Source of the DNA: Fibrobacterota bacterium
GTDB lineage: Bacteria > Fibrobacterota > Fibrobacteria > UBA11236
NCBI GenBank assembly: GCA_023249635.1
Contig: JAHFCH010000022.1
Span: forward strand, 1 to 48,419
Length of the DNA: 48,419 nucleotides
Direction: 5' to 3'
A program made the translations under genes and the position numbers. Of this stretch, positions 1-7,319 are shown piece by piece (position 1 is the first letter of the stretch; every line of letters starts with the position of its first letter). Below the pieces are notes generated by a model. That model saw only the letters and a program-made list of their open reading frames with translations. It was not told the DNA's origin and did not search any database.

Positions 1-623
1 CCGAGCTGGACAAATTCCGCGCCCGCAAATCCCAGGAAAAGGAATCCTTTTCGCGCGCCCGCCGGGAACAGGAAAAGCACCTGGCCGCGATCCAGACCGA
101 CGAGAAGATCAAGCAAAGGGCGCTCGAGGAATTGGAAGAGAACGCGCGCCTGGTGAACGAGATCATCACCGCCCTGGAAAAACGGCGCAAGGAAGAGCAG
201 GCACGCACCAAGAAAGCCGCCGCCGTGCTGGAGTCCGGGACCAAGTATTGCCTTCCGGTGGAAGGCGAAGTCGTGTCCAAGTACGGATTGCAATACCATG
301 CCACGCTGAAGACGACCACCAAGAACCTGGGCATCGAGATCAAGGGCGCGGCCGGTACTCCGGTGCGGGCGGCGGTCAGCGGCGAGGTCGCGCTCATCAC
401 CCGCATCCCGGGATATGGACTGGGTGTAATCCTGGACAACGGTTCCGACATCTACACCATCTACGCCAACCTGGCGGGGGTCAAGGTACGGCAGGGGGAC
501 AAGATCAAGACCTGCCAGGAACTCGGCGCCGTCTCGGTGGAAAAGGGGCGCGTCTATTTCGAAGTCCGCAAAGGGACACGCACCGTGGACCCGGGAGAAT
601 GGTTGAAATCGGGCGGGAAGTGA
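1..623 (+). CDS. EnvC-like murein hydrolase activator, 5' end cut by window edge
   Basis: The reading frame is open from base 3, so the gene enters from the left; 206 residues are visible. Residues 1 to about 75 are highly charged (Lys/Glu/Arg), as in the coiled coil of EnvC-type proteins. They are followed by an M23/LytM fold with the usual spacing (GxxV.A..G.V, YG..V.L, V..GD, VYFEVR.G). The zinc ligands of active M23 peptidases are missing: the HxGxD site reads NLGIE, the HYAHL site reads IYANL and HLHFEV reads VYFEV. EnvC proteins are similarly degenerate and act by activating periplasmic amidases during septum splitting. A periplasmic, non-catalytic activator role is therefore inferred. 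The visible TTG at 132 is internal to the frame, not a start. Confidence 0.8.
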   Translation, partial: ELDKFRARKSQEKESFSRARREQEKHLAAIQTDEKIKQRALEELEENARLVNEIITALEKRRKEEQARTKKAAAVLESGTKYCLPVEGEVVSKYGLQYHATLKTTTKNLGIEIKGAAGTPVRAAVSGEVALITRIPGYGLGVILDNGSDIYTIYANLAGVKVRQGDKIKTCQELGAVSVEKGRVYFEVRKGTRTVDPGEWLKSGGK

Positions 624-636
624 CGCCGTTGGCGCG

Positions 637-652
637 GCCCGCGTGAGCGGGC
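637..652 (+). terminator. GC-rich hairpin after the EnvC-like gene
   Basis: A perfect 6-bp stem GCCCGC/GCGGGC with a GTGA loop lies 13 bases after the stop codon. No T-tract follows, so it could be a weak terminator or an mRNA 3' end structure. Confidence 0.35.
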
Positions 653-713
653 GCAGTCCCCTACCCAGGCCCCGCGGGACCGGGTCGGGCCGATTACTAC
701 TTTTCCGGAACCC

Positions 714-1886
714 ATGGAAATCCGCTTCAACCGTACGCAGGGATTGGACGAGGCCAAGGCCTTCCTATCGCAGGCCCTCGCCTCCGGCAAATTCCCCCAC
801 GCCCTTTTAGTCCACGGTCCCGCCGGCATGGGCCAGAACGCCCTGGTCCTCGACCTCGCGGAAATCCTGTTGTGCGAAGACGCCTCGGTCAAGCCCTGCG
901 GACGCTGCGCGGGATGTCAGGGGAAGCGGAACGAAAACCTGCACTTCGTGTTCCCGGTGGTGGAGAAATCCGAATCCGGGGACGCCCGCAAGATGACCTC
1001 GCAGCAGGTCGACGAACTGGTAGCCGACATCGCCTCGTTCCGATCGGATCCCTACGGATTCACCGTGCCGGAAAAGGCGCAAACCCGTATCGCCCAGATG
1101 ATGGAACTGCAAGGCAAGATCGCCTTCAGCATCGCTTCAGGGCATACCAAGATCGCCATCCTGCATCGGGTGGAGACCATGGACGCGCCGGTCGCCAACG
1201 CCTTCCTCAAGACCCTGGAAGAGCCGCCCCCCGAGACCCACTTCCTGCTCGTCAGCGAGGACCGTAGCGCGCTTTTGCCTACCATCCTCTCGCGCTGCAC
1301 CCAGCTTCCCCTCTTCCCCATGGCCCCGCCGGAATTGCGCGCGGTGCTGACGGCCAAGGCCGCCGATTGGGATCTGCCCGCGGTACCCGAGCGCCTGTTG
1401 CCCTTCGCGGAGGGCTCCCCGGGGGCGCTGCTCGATCTGCACCGTAACGGGGGTGATACCCTGGTCGCCGATGCCGGCGATTTCTTCGCGGCCGCGCTGG
1501 CCGGCTTCAAGTCGGGCAATGGCTGGCTCGCCTTCGCCGACTACGCCGAAACCGCCAAGCCCTTCGAGGACATGCAGGGGGCGGCCCCGCTGTTGCTGTT
1601 CCTGTTGCGTGCCATCCGCCTCTTCCATAGCCTGCGGGCGCTGGAACCGGCCCCTGCGTCGGGCGCTCCCGGCGCCTGGACCCGCTCCGCCCTCGTGCGC
1701 CAAGGACTCGATCCCGGTCTTGCCGAAACCCTGGCCCCGCTGGAAGCCTTCCCGGATCTGCGGGCCTTGTCCCAGTGGATCGAAGAGTTGCTCACCGCGG
1801 TGCGAGATTACGCCAAACCCAAGAACGCGGCCCTGGGTCTCTACCTCGAGTACCTGCAGAAGCAGACTGCGGTGGCGGCGACCTGA
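714..1886 (+). CDS. holB: DNA polymerase III subunit delta'
   Basis: The 390-residue protein is a clamp-loader AAA+ subunit. A P-loop-like GPAGMGQN lies at residues 35-42, with the catalytic Lys replaced by Gln41; E. coli delta' also lacks a functional P-loop, so this is expected. Four zinc-ligand cysteines are at 54, 62, 65 and 68. The conserved stretch NAFLKTLEEPP and the SRC motif follow. Delta' is the stator of the clamp loader that opens the beta clamp in replication. The ATG at 714 follows a candidate -7 box (698-705). The stop overlaps the recJ start by one base (TGATG), so the two genes are probably translationally coupled. Confidence 0.92.
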   Translation: MEIRFNRTQGLDEAKAFLSQALASGKFPHALLVHGPAGMGQNALVLDLAEILLCEDASVKPCGRCAGCQGKRNENLHFVFPVVEKSESGDARKMTSQQVDELVADIASFRSDPYGFTVPEKAQTRIAQMMELQGKIAFSIASGHTKIAILHRVETMDAPVANAFLKTLEEPPPETHFLLVSEDRSALLPTILSRCTQLPLFPMAPPELRAVLTAKAADWDLPAVPERLLPFAEGSPGALLDLHRNGGDTLVADAGDFFAAALAGFKSGNGWLAFADYAETAKPFEDMQGAAPLLLFLLRAIRLFHSLRALEPAPASGAPGAWTRSALVRQGLDPGLAETLAPLEAFPDLRALSQWIEELLTAVRDYAKPKNAALGLYLEYLQKQTAVAAT

Positions 1887-3607
1887 TGCTCAAGCGCCCT
1901 GTCGTTCCCGCCGTCATCGTCAAGCCCGATTCCGCGGGGCATCCCTTGCGGGAAAAACTCTCCCAGGAAATCAACGGGCCCGCCTTCGTGGCCGATCTGC
2001 TGCTGCAACGCGGCATCGAAGCGAAGGAACAGGCGCGGGATTTCTTCCTCGCCACCCTGGCCGCGCAATCGGATCCGGAACCGACGCTGATGCGCGGAAT
2101 GGAACGGGCGGTGGAAATCCTGCGCGCGGTGCATGCCGCGGGGGAATCCGTCTTCGTCCACGGCGACTACGACGTCGACGGCGTCACCGCCACCGCGCTC
2201 TTGTACCAGGGCCTGCAATCGCTCGGATTCAATGCCGGATGGTTCCTGCCCAACCGCTTCCAGGAAGGCTACGGCATCAGCTTCGCGAGCGTGGAGAAGC
2301 TCCGCGCCCAAGGCGCGCGCTGGATCATCTCCGTGGACACGGGCATCTCGGCCAACGCCGAGGTGGCCAAGGCCAAGGAGCTGGGCATCGGCGTCATCAT
2401 CACCGATCACCACCAGGCTTCGGGAGACCTGCCTCCTGCCGACGCCATCCTCAATCCCAATCAGCCCGGCTGCCCTTATCCCAACAAGGGGCTTTCGGGA
2501 GTGGGGGTAGCCTACAAGCTGCTCAACGCGCTGTCCATGTCCCTCAAGGGCGAGACCGCCGAGCGTTTTCTGGATCTATTGGCCCTGGGAAGCCTGGCCG
2601 ACAATGTGCCGCTTACCGGGGAGAACCGGCGCCTGGTCAAGGCCGGGCTGCGCCGCCTGGCCGTCACGGAGAACCTGGGGCTGCGCGGGCTGCTGGAACG
2701 CGCGGGCGTGGAACGCAACCGCCTCAGCTCCGGCGAAATCCTTTTCAAGGTCACTCCCATGCTCAACGCCATGGGACGCATGGGCAGCCCCGAGATCAGC
2801 GCCCGTCTGTTGCTCTCCGCCACCGTTCAAGAGGCAACGGATTACCTGGATCTGATGGTAACCGAGAACGGGAAGCGCCGCAAGCTCGATCAAGGCATCA
2901 CCGAACAGGCCGTGCGCCTTATCGACGGGGATCCGGCCTTGCTCGAATCGGGATGCCTGGTGGTGGCTTCGCCGGAATGGCATGAGGGTGTGATCGGCAT
3001 CGTAGCGGCCCGCCTGGTGGAGCGTTACCGGCGGCCTTGCTTCGTGCTCGCCATCGACGCGGAGAAGGGCCTGGCCAAAGGCAGCGGCCGCACGCTCACG
3101 GGTTTCAACCTGCATAAAGCCCTGGGGGGCGCGGCCCATCTGCTGGAAAAATGGGGCGGCCATTACCACGCTTGCGGCCTGACCATAAAGGCAGGGAACA
3201 TCGTCGCTTTCCGCGGGCTCATGAATGCCGCCGCGGCCGAGCATCTGGCGGGCAATGATTTCATCCCCCGCATCACGCCCTCGGTAGAAGTCACCCTCGA
3301 CCGGCTCAACGAAGAGAACATGCAATGGCTGCAGCGTTTCGAGCCTTTCGGGCCGCTCAATGAAAGCCCCATGTTCTATTCCGAGGACGTGGCCCTGCTT
3401 TCCCAGCCCAAGGTGGTGGGCGATAAGCATCTCAAATTCACCGTGGGCGCGCCCGGCGCCGGCTTCGACGCCATCGGCTTCAATCTGGGGTACCTACGGG
3501 AATACGTGATGGAACGCGGCCGCCTGGCCCGGCTCGCCTATTACCCGGAATGGAACACCTTCCGCGGGGAGCGGAAGATCCAATTGCGCGTCATCGCGCT
3601 CGAGTGA
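1886..3607 (+). CDS. recJ: Single-stranded-DNA-specific exonuclease RecJ
   Basis: A 573-residue 5'-3' single-strand DNA exonuclease of the DHH superfamily, used in recombination and mismatch repair. Motif I HGDYDVDG is at residues 92-99 and the DHH motif (TDHH) at 173-176. Further on are the conserved TPMLNAMGRMG, the EWHEGVIGIVAARL segment and the DHHA1-type KGSGR...GFNL and GGHYHACGL motifs. The ATG at 1886 was chosen because it starts inside the holB stop codon and matches the usual RecJ N-terminus. Length is normal for the family. Confidence 0.95.
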   Translation: MLKRPVVPAVIVKPDSAGHPLREKLSQEINGPAFVADLLLQRGIEAKEQARDFFLATLAAQSDPEPTLMRGMERAVEILRAVHAAGESVFVHGDYDVDGVTATALLYQGLQSLGFNAGWFLPNRFQEGYGISFASVEKLRAQGARWIISVDTGISANAEVAKAKELGIGVIITDHHQASGDLPPADAILNPNQPGCPYPNKGLSGVGVAYKLLNALSMSLKGETAERFLDLLALGSLADNVPLTGENRRLVKAGLRRLAVTENLGLRGLLERAGVERNRLSSGEILFKVTPMLNAMGRMGSPEISARLLLSATVQEATDYLDLMVTENGKRRKLDQGITEQAVRLIDGDPALLESGCLVVASPEWHEGVIGIVAARLVERYRRPCFVLAIDAEKGLAKGSGRTLTGFNLHKALGGAAHLLEKWGGHYHACGLTIKAGNIVAFRGLMNAAAAEHLAGNDFIPRITPSVEVTLDRLNEENMQWLQRFEPFGPLNESPMFYSEDVALLSQPKVVGDKHLKFTVGAPGAGFDAIGFNLGYLREYVMERGRLARLAYYPEWNTFRGERKIQLRVIALE

Positions 3608-3628
3608 TTTTCCCGGCAGGAAATGAAA

Positions 3629-3653
3629 AGGCGCCTCCTTTGGGGAAGCGCCT
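3629..3653 (-). terminator. Terminator of the HxlR-type gene
   Basis: Stem AGGCGC/GCGCCT (3629-3634 with 3648-3653). Read on the minus strand it is followed by CTTTTCATTT. It is the last of three hairpins lying between the convergent stops of recJ and the HxlR-type gene. Confidence 0.5.
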
Positions 3654-3656
3654 GCT

Positions 3657-3672
3657 GTAACCGACAGGTTAC
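3657..3672. repeat. Inverted repeat GTAACC-GACA-GGTTAC
   Basis: A perfect 6-bp inverted repeat with a 4-base loop in the recJ/HxlR convergent gap. Similar GTAAC/GTTAC-type hairpins occur next to other stop codons in the window (18068, 34711, 45604). Confidence 0.5.
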
Positions 3673-3683
3673 GGACCGATATC

Positions 3684-3699
3684 AAGCCCCGGAGGGCTT
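3684..3699 (-). terminator. Hairpin just after the HxlR-type stop codon
   Basis: A perfect 6-bp stem AAGCCC/GGGCTT with a 4-base loop, 3 bases beyond the stop on the minus strand. There is no T-tract; it may work together with the hairpin at 3629. Confidence 0.4.
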
Positions 3700-3702
3700 C
3701 CT

Positions 3703-4098
3703 TCAGTCCTGAACGGTTTCGAGTTCCCGGGTCGGGGTCATGGAGCTTTCCACGCCGACCATTTCTTCCACGGACTCGCCGCGGCCCTTACGGTATTCCT
3801 TGCCCCAATCGCTCAATTGCTCGAGCACGGGCTTCAGGGACCAGCCGGTTTCGGTGAGGCTGTATTCCACCTTGGGGGGAACTACGGGGTAGACCTTGCG
3901 GCTCACCAATCCGGAATCCTCAAGATCCCGCAATTCCTGGGTCAGCATTTTCTGGCTGATGCCGCGCACCAAGCGCTGCAACTCGCCGAAGCGCTTTACG
4001 CCGCCTTCTTTGAGGTGCCAGAGGATGATGACCTTCCATTTTCCGCCGATGACGGATAGGGCAATGGTGACCGGGCATTGTAGAGTGGAATTTTGCAT
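3703..4098 (-). CDS. HxlR-family winged-helix transcriptional regulator
   Basis: A 131-residue protein matching HxlR along its whole core: CPVTIALSVIGGKWKVIILWHL at the start, the wing-helix segment RFGELQRLVRGISQKMLTQELRDLE, then GLVSRKVYPVVPPKVEYSLTETG. These regulators bind DNA as dimers and often sense electrophiles or disulfide stress through an N-terminal cysteine; Cys8 sits at that position. About 25 extra acidic or polar residues follow the usual C-terminus. A dyad TTACT-N6-AGTAA at 4159-4174 in the divergent upstream region is a plausible autoregulatory operator, and the DUF92 gene across it is a possible target. Confidence 0.9.
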   Translation of the reverse strand: MQNSTLQCPVTIALSVIGGKWKVIILWHLKEGGVKRFGELQRLVRGISQKMLTQELRDLEDSGLVSRKVYPVVPPKVEYSLTETGWSLKPVLEQLSDWGKEYRKGRGESVEEMVGVESSMTPTRELETVQD

Positions 4099-4153
4099 GC
4101 TTCAGGTTTCCGATTCGCGCATATGCGAGGGTTTCAATTGATACGGTGGAAAA

Positions 4154-4174
4154 TATAGTTACTGGATGGAGTAA
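4154..4174. promoter_or_regulatory. Candidate HxlR operator in the divergent promoter region
   Basis: A perfect TTACT-GGATGG-AGTAA dyad (4159-4163 and 4170-4174) abuts TATAGT on the plus strand and TATATT on the minus strand. Its placement between a weak -35 and a -10 for the HxlR-type gene fits autoregulation. Inferred from symmetry and position only. Confidence 0.45.
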
Positions 4175-4272
4175 ACCTGAACAGGATTTATGGTTGCCCA
4201 ACCGGCATGAAAGTGCCTTGAATTTGCGGGAATCCCCGGTTTTTCCCCGCACATCACCTAACTTTTCAGGAA

Positions 4273-5700
4273 ATGGAGCGATTACCGGGCTTGAGTTGGG
4301 GGGAAGCGGGTCGGAAGGCGGCCCATATGGCGGCATTCTGGCCAGCGCTATTCCTGCCCTGGCTTTCGCCGCTCCAGGCCCTGGGCGTAACTCTCCTTCT
4401 CCTCCTCATGAATCTCTTCCTGCTCCCGAAAATCCTCCCTGGAGTCTACCGCGCCGAAGCCGAGGGGATGGGGGCATTGGAAGTGATCCTATATCCCGTC
4501 GCCTTGATGGCATGTGTAGTGGCCTACGGTTCGACCGAGGCCAACCGCGCGGGACTGGCTTGGTATATGCCGGTGATGGCCGCCTGGTTCGCCCTCGCCG
4601 GCATCGACGCGTGCATCGGTCTGGGTTGCCGGCTACTGGCCCGCGGCCCTTTGCTGCCGTGGAACGCCCGCAAGCCCGTAGCAGGCGTGTTACTGGGGGC
4701 GGCTTTGGCCGCCGTGCCCGCCTATTTCCTGGCCCGCTGGGCGTTGGCCAATGCCTTCATTCCCGATGGCGACGCCTGGCAGTACCGCACGCCGGCCCTC
4801 GCCGGTGTCGGCATCCTATTCCTGTTCGCCGTTTTGGCCGAAACCGTCTGGTTCGGGGTGGCGGACAACCTCATCGTCCCCTTCACGGTATGCGCGGCGA
4901 TTCCCCTCTTCCCGAATTTCCTTTGGCCCGCTCCCGGCGGCGCCATCCTGCTCGGTTCCGAAGTCTGGCTGCATGGCCACGGATTTTTCATCTTGGGAAT
5001 CGCGCTGGGATTCGGTTGCCTCGCCTGGCTCGCCCGGCTCCTCACCTTGGGAGGCGCGGCGCTGGGCGCGCTCCTGGCTTTCCTGCTCATGGCAGTCGAA
5101 CCCCGCCTGTTCCATTTCCTCATCGGGTTCTTCGTGCTGGGCAATTTGGCAACCCGCTTCGGCTTGGCGCGTAAACAAGCCAAGGGCATCGCCGAAGCGC
5201 GCAATGGCCGCCGGGGCGCCGCCGAGGTGTTCGGCGCCATGGGCGCAGCGGCATGGATGACCCCTTTGACCCATCTGGCCGGCCTCGGAATCGGGCCCCG
5301 GGGCGGTCTGCATCCCGCGCTACTGGTCGTGATCGCTCCTCTCATCGCCAAAACCATGGACACGGTCTCTTCGGAAATCGGCAAGGCGGTGGGGGGAGTA
5401 ACCATCTCGTTACGGTCGCTCCGGCCCGTGCCCGCGGGCTCAAAAGGCGGCGTCTCCCTGGCCGGTACGCTGGCGGGACTTCTCGCCTCGGCACTCATCA
5501 CCGCATACGCCGTCTATCTCGGGTGGGGAGGTTGGAGCGCGGGCGCCGGTCTGCTGGCCATCGCCATCGCCGCCAATGTCTTCGAATCGTACTGGGGCGA
5601 ATACGCGTCCAAGCGCGGACTCGATCAAGGCCCGCACACAAATATCCTCATGACCGTGTTCGCCGCCGTGCTTGCCTGGCTGCTCTTCGTCAATCTGTAG
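4273..5700 (+). CDS. DUF92/VTE6-type membrane protein with polyprenol-kinase-like N-terminal half
   Basis: A 475-residue polytopic membrane protein. The C-terminal half (about 285-475) is a DUF92 (TIGR00297) domain: RNGRRGAAEVFG, AKTMDTVSSEIGKAVGG, PVPAGSKGGVSLAGTLAG and a closing hydrophobic helix. Plant VTE6, of this family, is a phytyl-phosphate kinase. The N-terminal half has an RKAAHM motif near residue 14 and a glycine-bearing hydrophobic segment (EGMGALEVILYPVAL), recalling the CTP-dependent dolichol/phytol kinase family (VTE5/SEC59). If both halves are active, one polypeptide could phosphorylate a prenol twice; this is inference. The gene starts 174 bp from the divergent HxlR-type gene, with a candidate -7 box at 4259-4266. 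Confidence 0.75.
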   Translation: MERLPGLSWGEAGRKAAHMAAFWPALFLPWLSPLQALGVTLLLLLMNLFLLPKILPGVYRAEAEGMGALEVILYPVALMACVVAYGSTEANRAGLAWYMPVMAAWFALAGIDACIGLGCRLLARGPLLPWNARKPVAGVLLGAALAAVPAYFLARWALANAFIPDGDAWQYRTPALAGVGILFLFAVLAETVWFGVADNLIVPFTVCAAIPLFPNFLWPAPGGAILLGSEVWLHGHGFFILGIALGFGCLAWLARLLTLGGAALGALLAFLLMAVEPRLFHFLIGFFVLGNLATRFGLARKQAKGIAEARNGRRGAAEVFGAMGAAAWMTPLTHLAGLGIGPRGGLHPALLVVIAPLIAKTMDTVSSEIGKAVGGVTISLRSLRPVPAGSKGGVSLAGTLAGLLASALITAYAVYLGWGGWSAGAGLLAIAIAANVFESYWGEYASKRGLDQGPHTNILMTVFAAVLAWLLFVNL

Positions 5701-5903
5701 CCTGATAGAATACGATCCCGCGCCGAAAATCCCCGCTTTCATGCCGATTTCCGCATAGTTCGTTGGCTGCCGGACAACCGCGACCGTTTTTTCCCGGGAT
5801 CCTTTCAAGCCGCTCCCGGGGATCCGGATTAAATTAGGCCACGGGAAGAGGGTTAACGCAGCCGGTAGCGGAGGCGTTGGTCATATTTTATTCGGGGGTG
5901 GGG

Positions 5904-7214
5904 ATGGTTACCATAGGCAAAGGCGCCTTTTGCGCCGGACTGTTTATCCTTTGCGCGGCCTTGGGAGAGAGCCGCGCGGTCAATAACGTATTGACCGCGG
6001 CCGAAAAGAAGGCGGGCTATATCCTGCTCTTCGACGGGGCCGACAAGAACACCCACTGGCGCAATAACGAGACGGGGAATACAGCCAACCCCTGGACCAT
6101 CGAAGACTCGGCCATGCGCACGGTCAATAGCTACAGCTTCTTGTGCACAAAGGCCACCGATCAGTTCTCCAACTTTGAATGGCGCATCGATTGGAAACTG
6201 GCCAAGGGCGGCAATAGCGGCCTTTTCATCCGCGTGCTCACCAGCACCTACAATGACGGTTACGAGTACGGCATCCTCGACGACGTCAACGGCGGCGACA
6301 GGGGCGAGGTCAGCAAGAATCCCATCGACAAGCTGCCCAGCGGCAAATTCCCGTACATCAAGCGCAACGGATCTATTTACGATCTCTACCCCACCACCAA
6401 GAATGGGCAAATCGGCGGGCAATATTACGACAGCACGGTTTCCGTGCCCAACGGGCAGTGGGACAAAGGCGTGCTCTTCGCCAACGGCAATTTCATCGAG
6501 CATTGGCTGAACGGCAAGAAGGTCGTCGACGCCGAGATCGGCAGCGCCGAGTGGGTGGCCCGATTCAAGAACAGCAAGTGGAACGTGGCCAGCCTCTCGG
6601 TGGACAAGTGGTCCCGGCAGCCCACGGGATCGCTGTGCATGCAAGCCCACGGCGACAATGCCGACGCCTGGTTCCGCAACATCAAGGTCCGTCCCTTTAC
6701 CCCCGGCGATACCCTGGTGAGCCCGAGCTTCACCCCCGTGGGAGGCGATTTCTCCGGCACGGTCAAGGTGGGCCTGGAAGTCGCCATCACCGGAGCCGCC
6801 ATCCATTACACCCTGGACGGCAGCGACCCCACGGAGACCTCGCCCCTGTATACCGATTCCATCACGGTCAATGCGACTACGACCATCAAGGCCAAGACCT
6901 TCCGCGCCCGATTCAAGAACAGCAGCACGGCCTCGGCCGTGTTTTCCAAAGGCGGTTCCGGCATCGCGACGCAGGATCTGTCGCCTGCCCCGGAAGCCTT
7001 CCTGGAACCGATCGGGAACGGTTTCGCCGTCGTGAATACCAAGGCCGATGCCTTCCACGCGACTGTTCTCAACGTGGCCGGTTCCGTGGTGGCCGAATTC
7101 GATATGCGGGAAGCGACCCGGGAACACCGGGTCACGGGAATCAAGAATGGAGTTTATCTGATCAAATTGCAAAGGGCGGGCGCCATCAGCGTGCGGAAAA
7201 TCGGCTTACAATAA
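5904..7214 (+). CDS. Secreted DUF1080 (3-keto-disaccharide hydrolase-like) protein with chitobiase-C domain and sorting tail
   Basis: A 436-residue exported protein. A signal peptide (about 1-25, ending ESRA) is followed by a DUF1080/PF06439 concanavalin-like domain (LLFDG, FSNFEWRIDWKLAKGGNSGLF, then EHWLNGKKV). A chitobiase C-terminal-type domain follows (HYTLDGSDPTETSPLY), and last a tail resembling T9SS type A sorting domains (KNGVYLIKLQ...VRKIGL). DUF1080 proteins act on or bind sugars; the substrate is unknown. ATG 5904 was chosen over an upstream in-frame TTG (5877) because it begins a clean signal peptide after a G-rich ribosome site. The downstream neighbour is a paralogue with the same architecture. 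Confidence 0.85.
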   Translation: MVTIGKGAFCAGLFILCAALGESRAVNNVLTAAEKKAGYILLFDGADKNTHWRNNETGNTANPWTIEDSAMRTVNSYSFLCTKATDQFSNFEWRIDWKLAKGGNSGLFIRVLTSTYNDGYEYGILDDVNGGDRGEVSKNPIDKLPSGKFPYIKRNGSIYDLYPTTKNGQIGGQYYDSTVSVPNGQWDKGVLFANGNFIEHWLNGKKVVDAEIGSAEWVARFKNSKWNVASLSVDKWSRQPTGSLCMQAHGDNADAWFRNIKVRPFTPGDTLVSPSFTPVGGDFSGTVKVGLEVAITGAAIHYTLDGSDPTETSPLYTDSITVNATTTIKAKTFRARFKNSSTASAVFSKGGSGIATQDLSPAPEAFLEPIGNGFAVVNTKADAFHATVLNVAGSVVAEFDMREATREHRVTGIKNGVYLIKLQRAGAISVRKIGLQ

Positions 7215-7319
7215 TCGATATCTGGATTTGATCTTTGCGGAATAGCCTAACGGGGAAGTGGGTTATCGCGCCGGAGACGGATGCGGTGGAACACGGACTT
7301 TTTTAGGATGGGAGCGGGG

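Noticed and set aside
714-1886. Mutated Walker A (Gln for Lys) in holB as a sign of inactivation
   Set aside because: Delta' subunits commonly lack a working P-loop, so this is normal for the family.
5792-5825. Direct repeat TCCCGGGATCC / TCCCGGGGATCC after the DUF92 gene
   Set aside because: Short, built on palindromic GGATCC and CCCGGG words, and without a T-tract downstream; no clear function.
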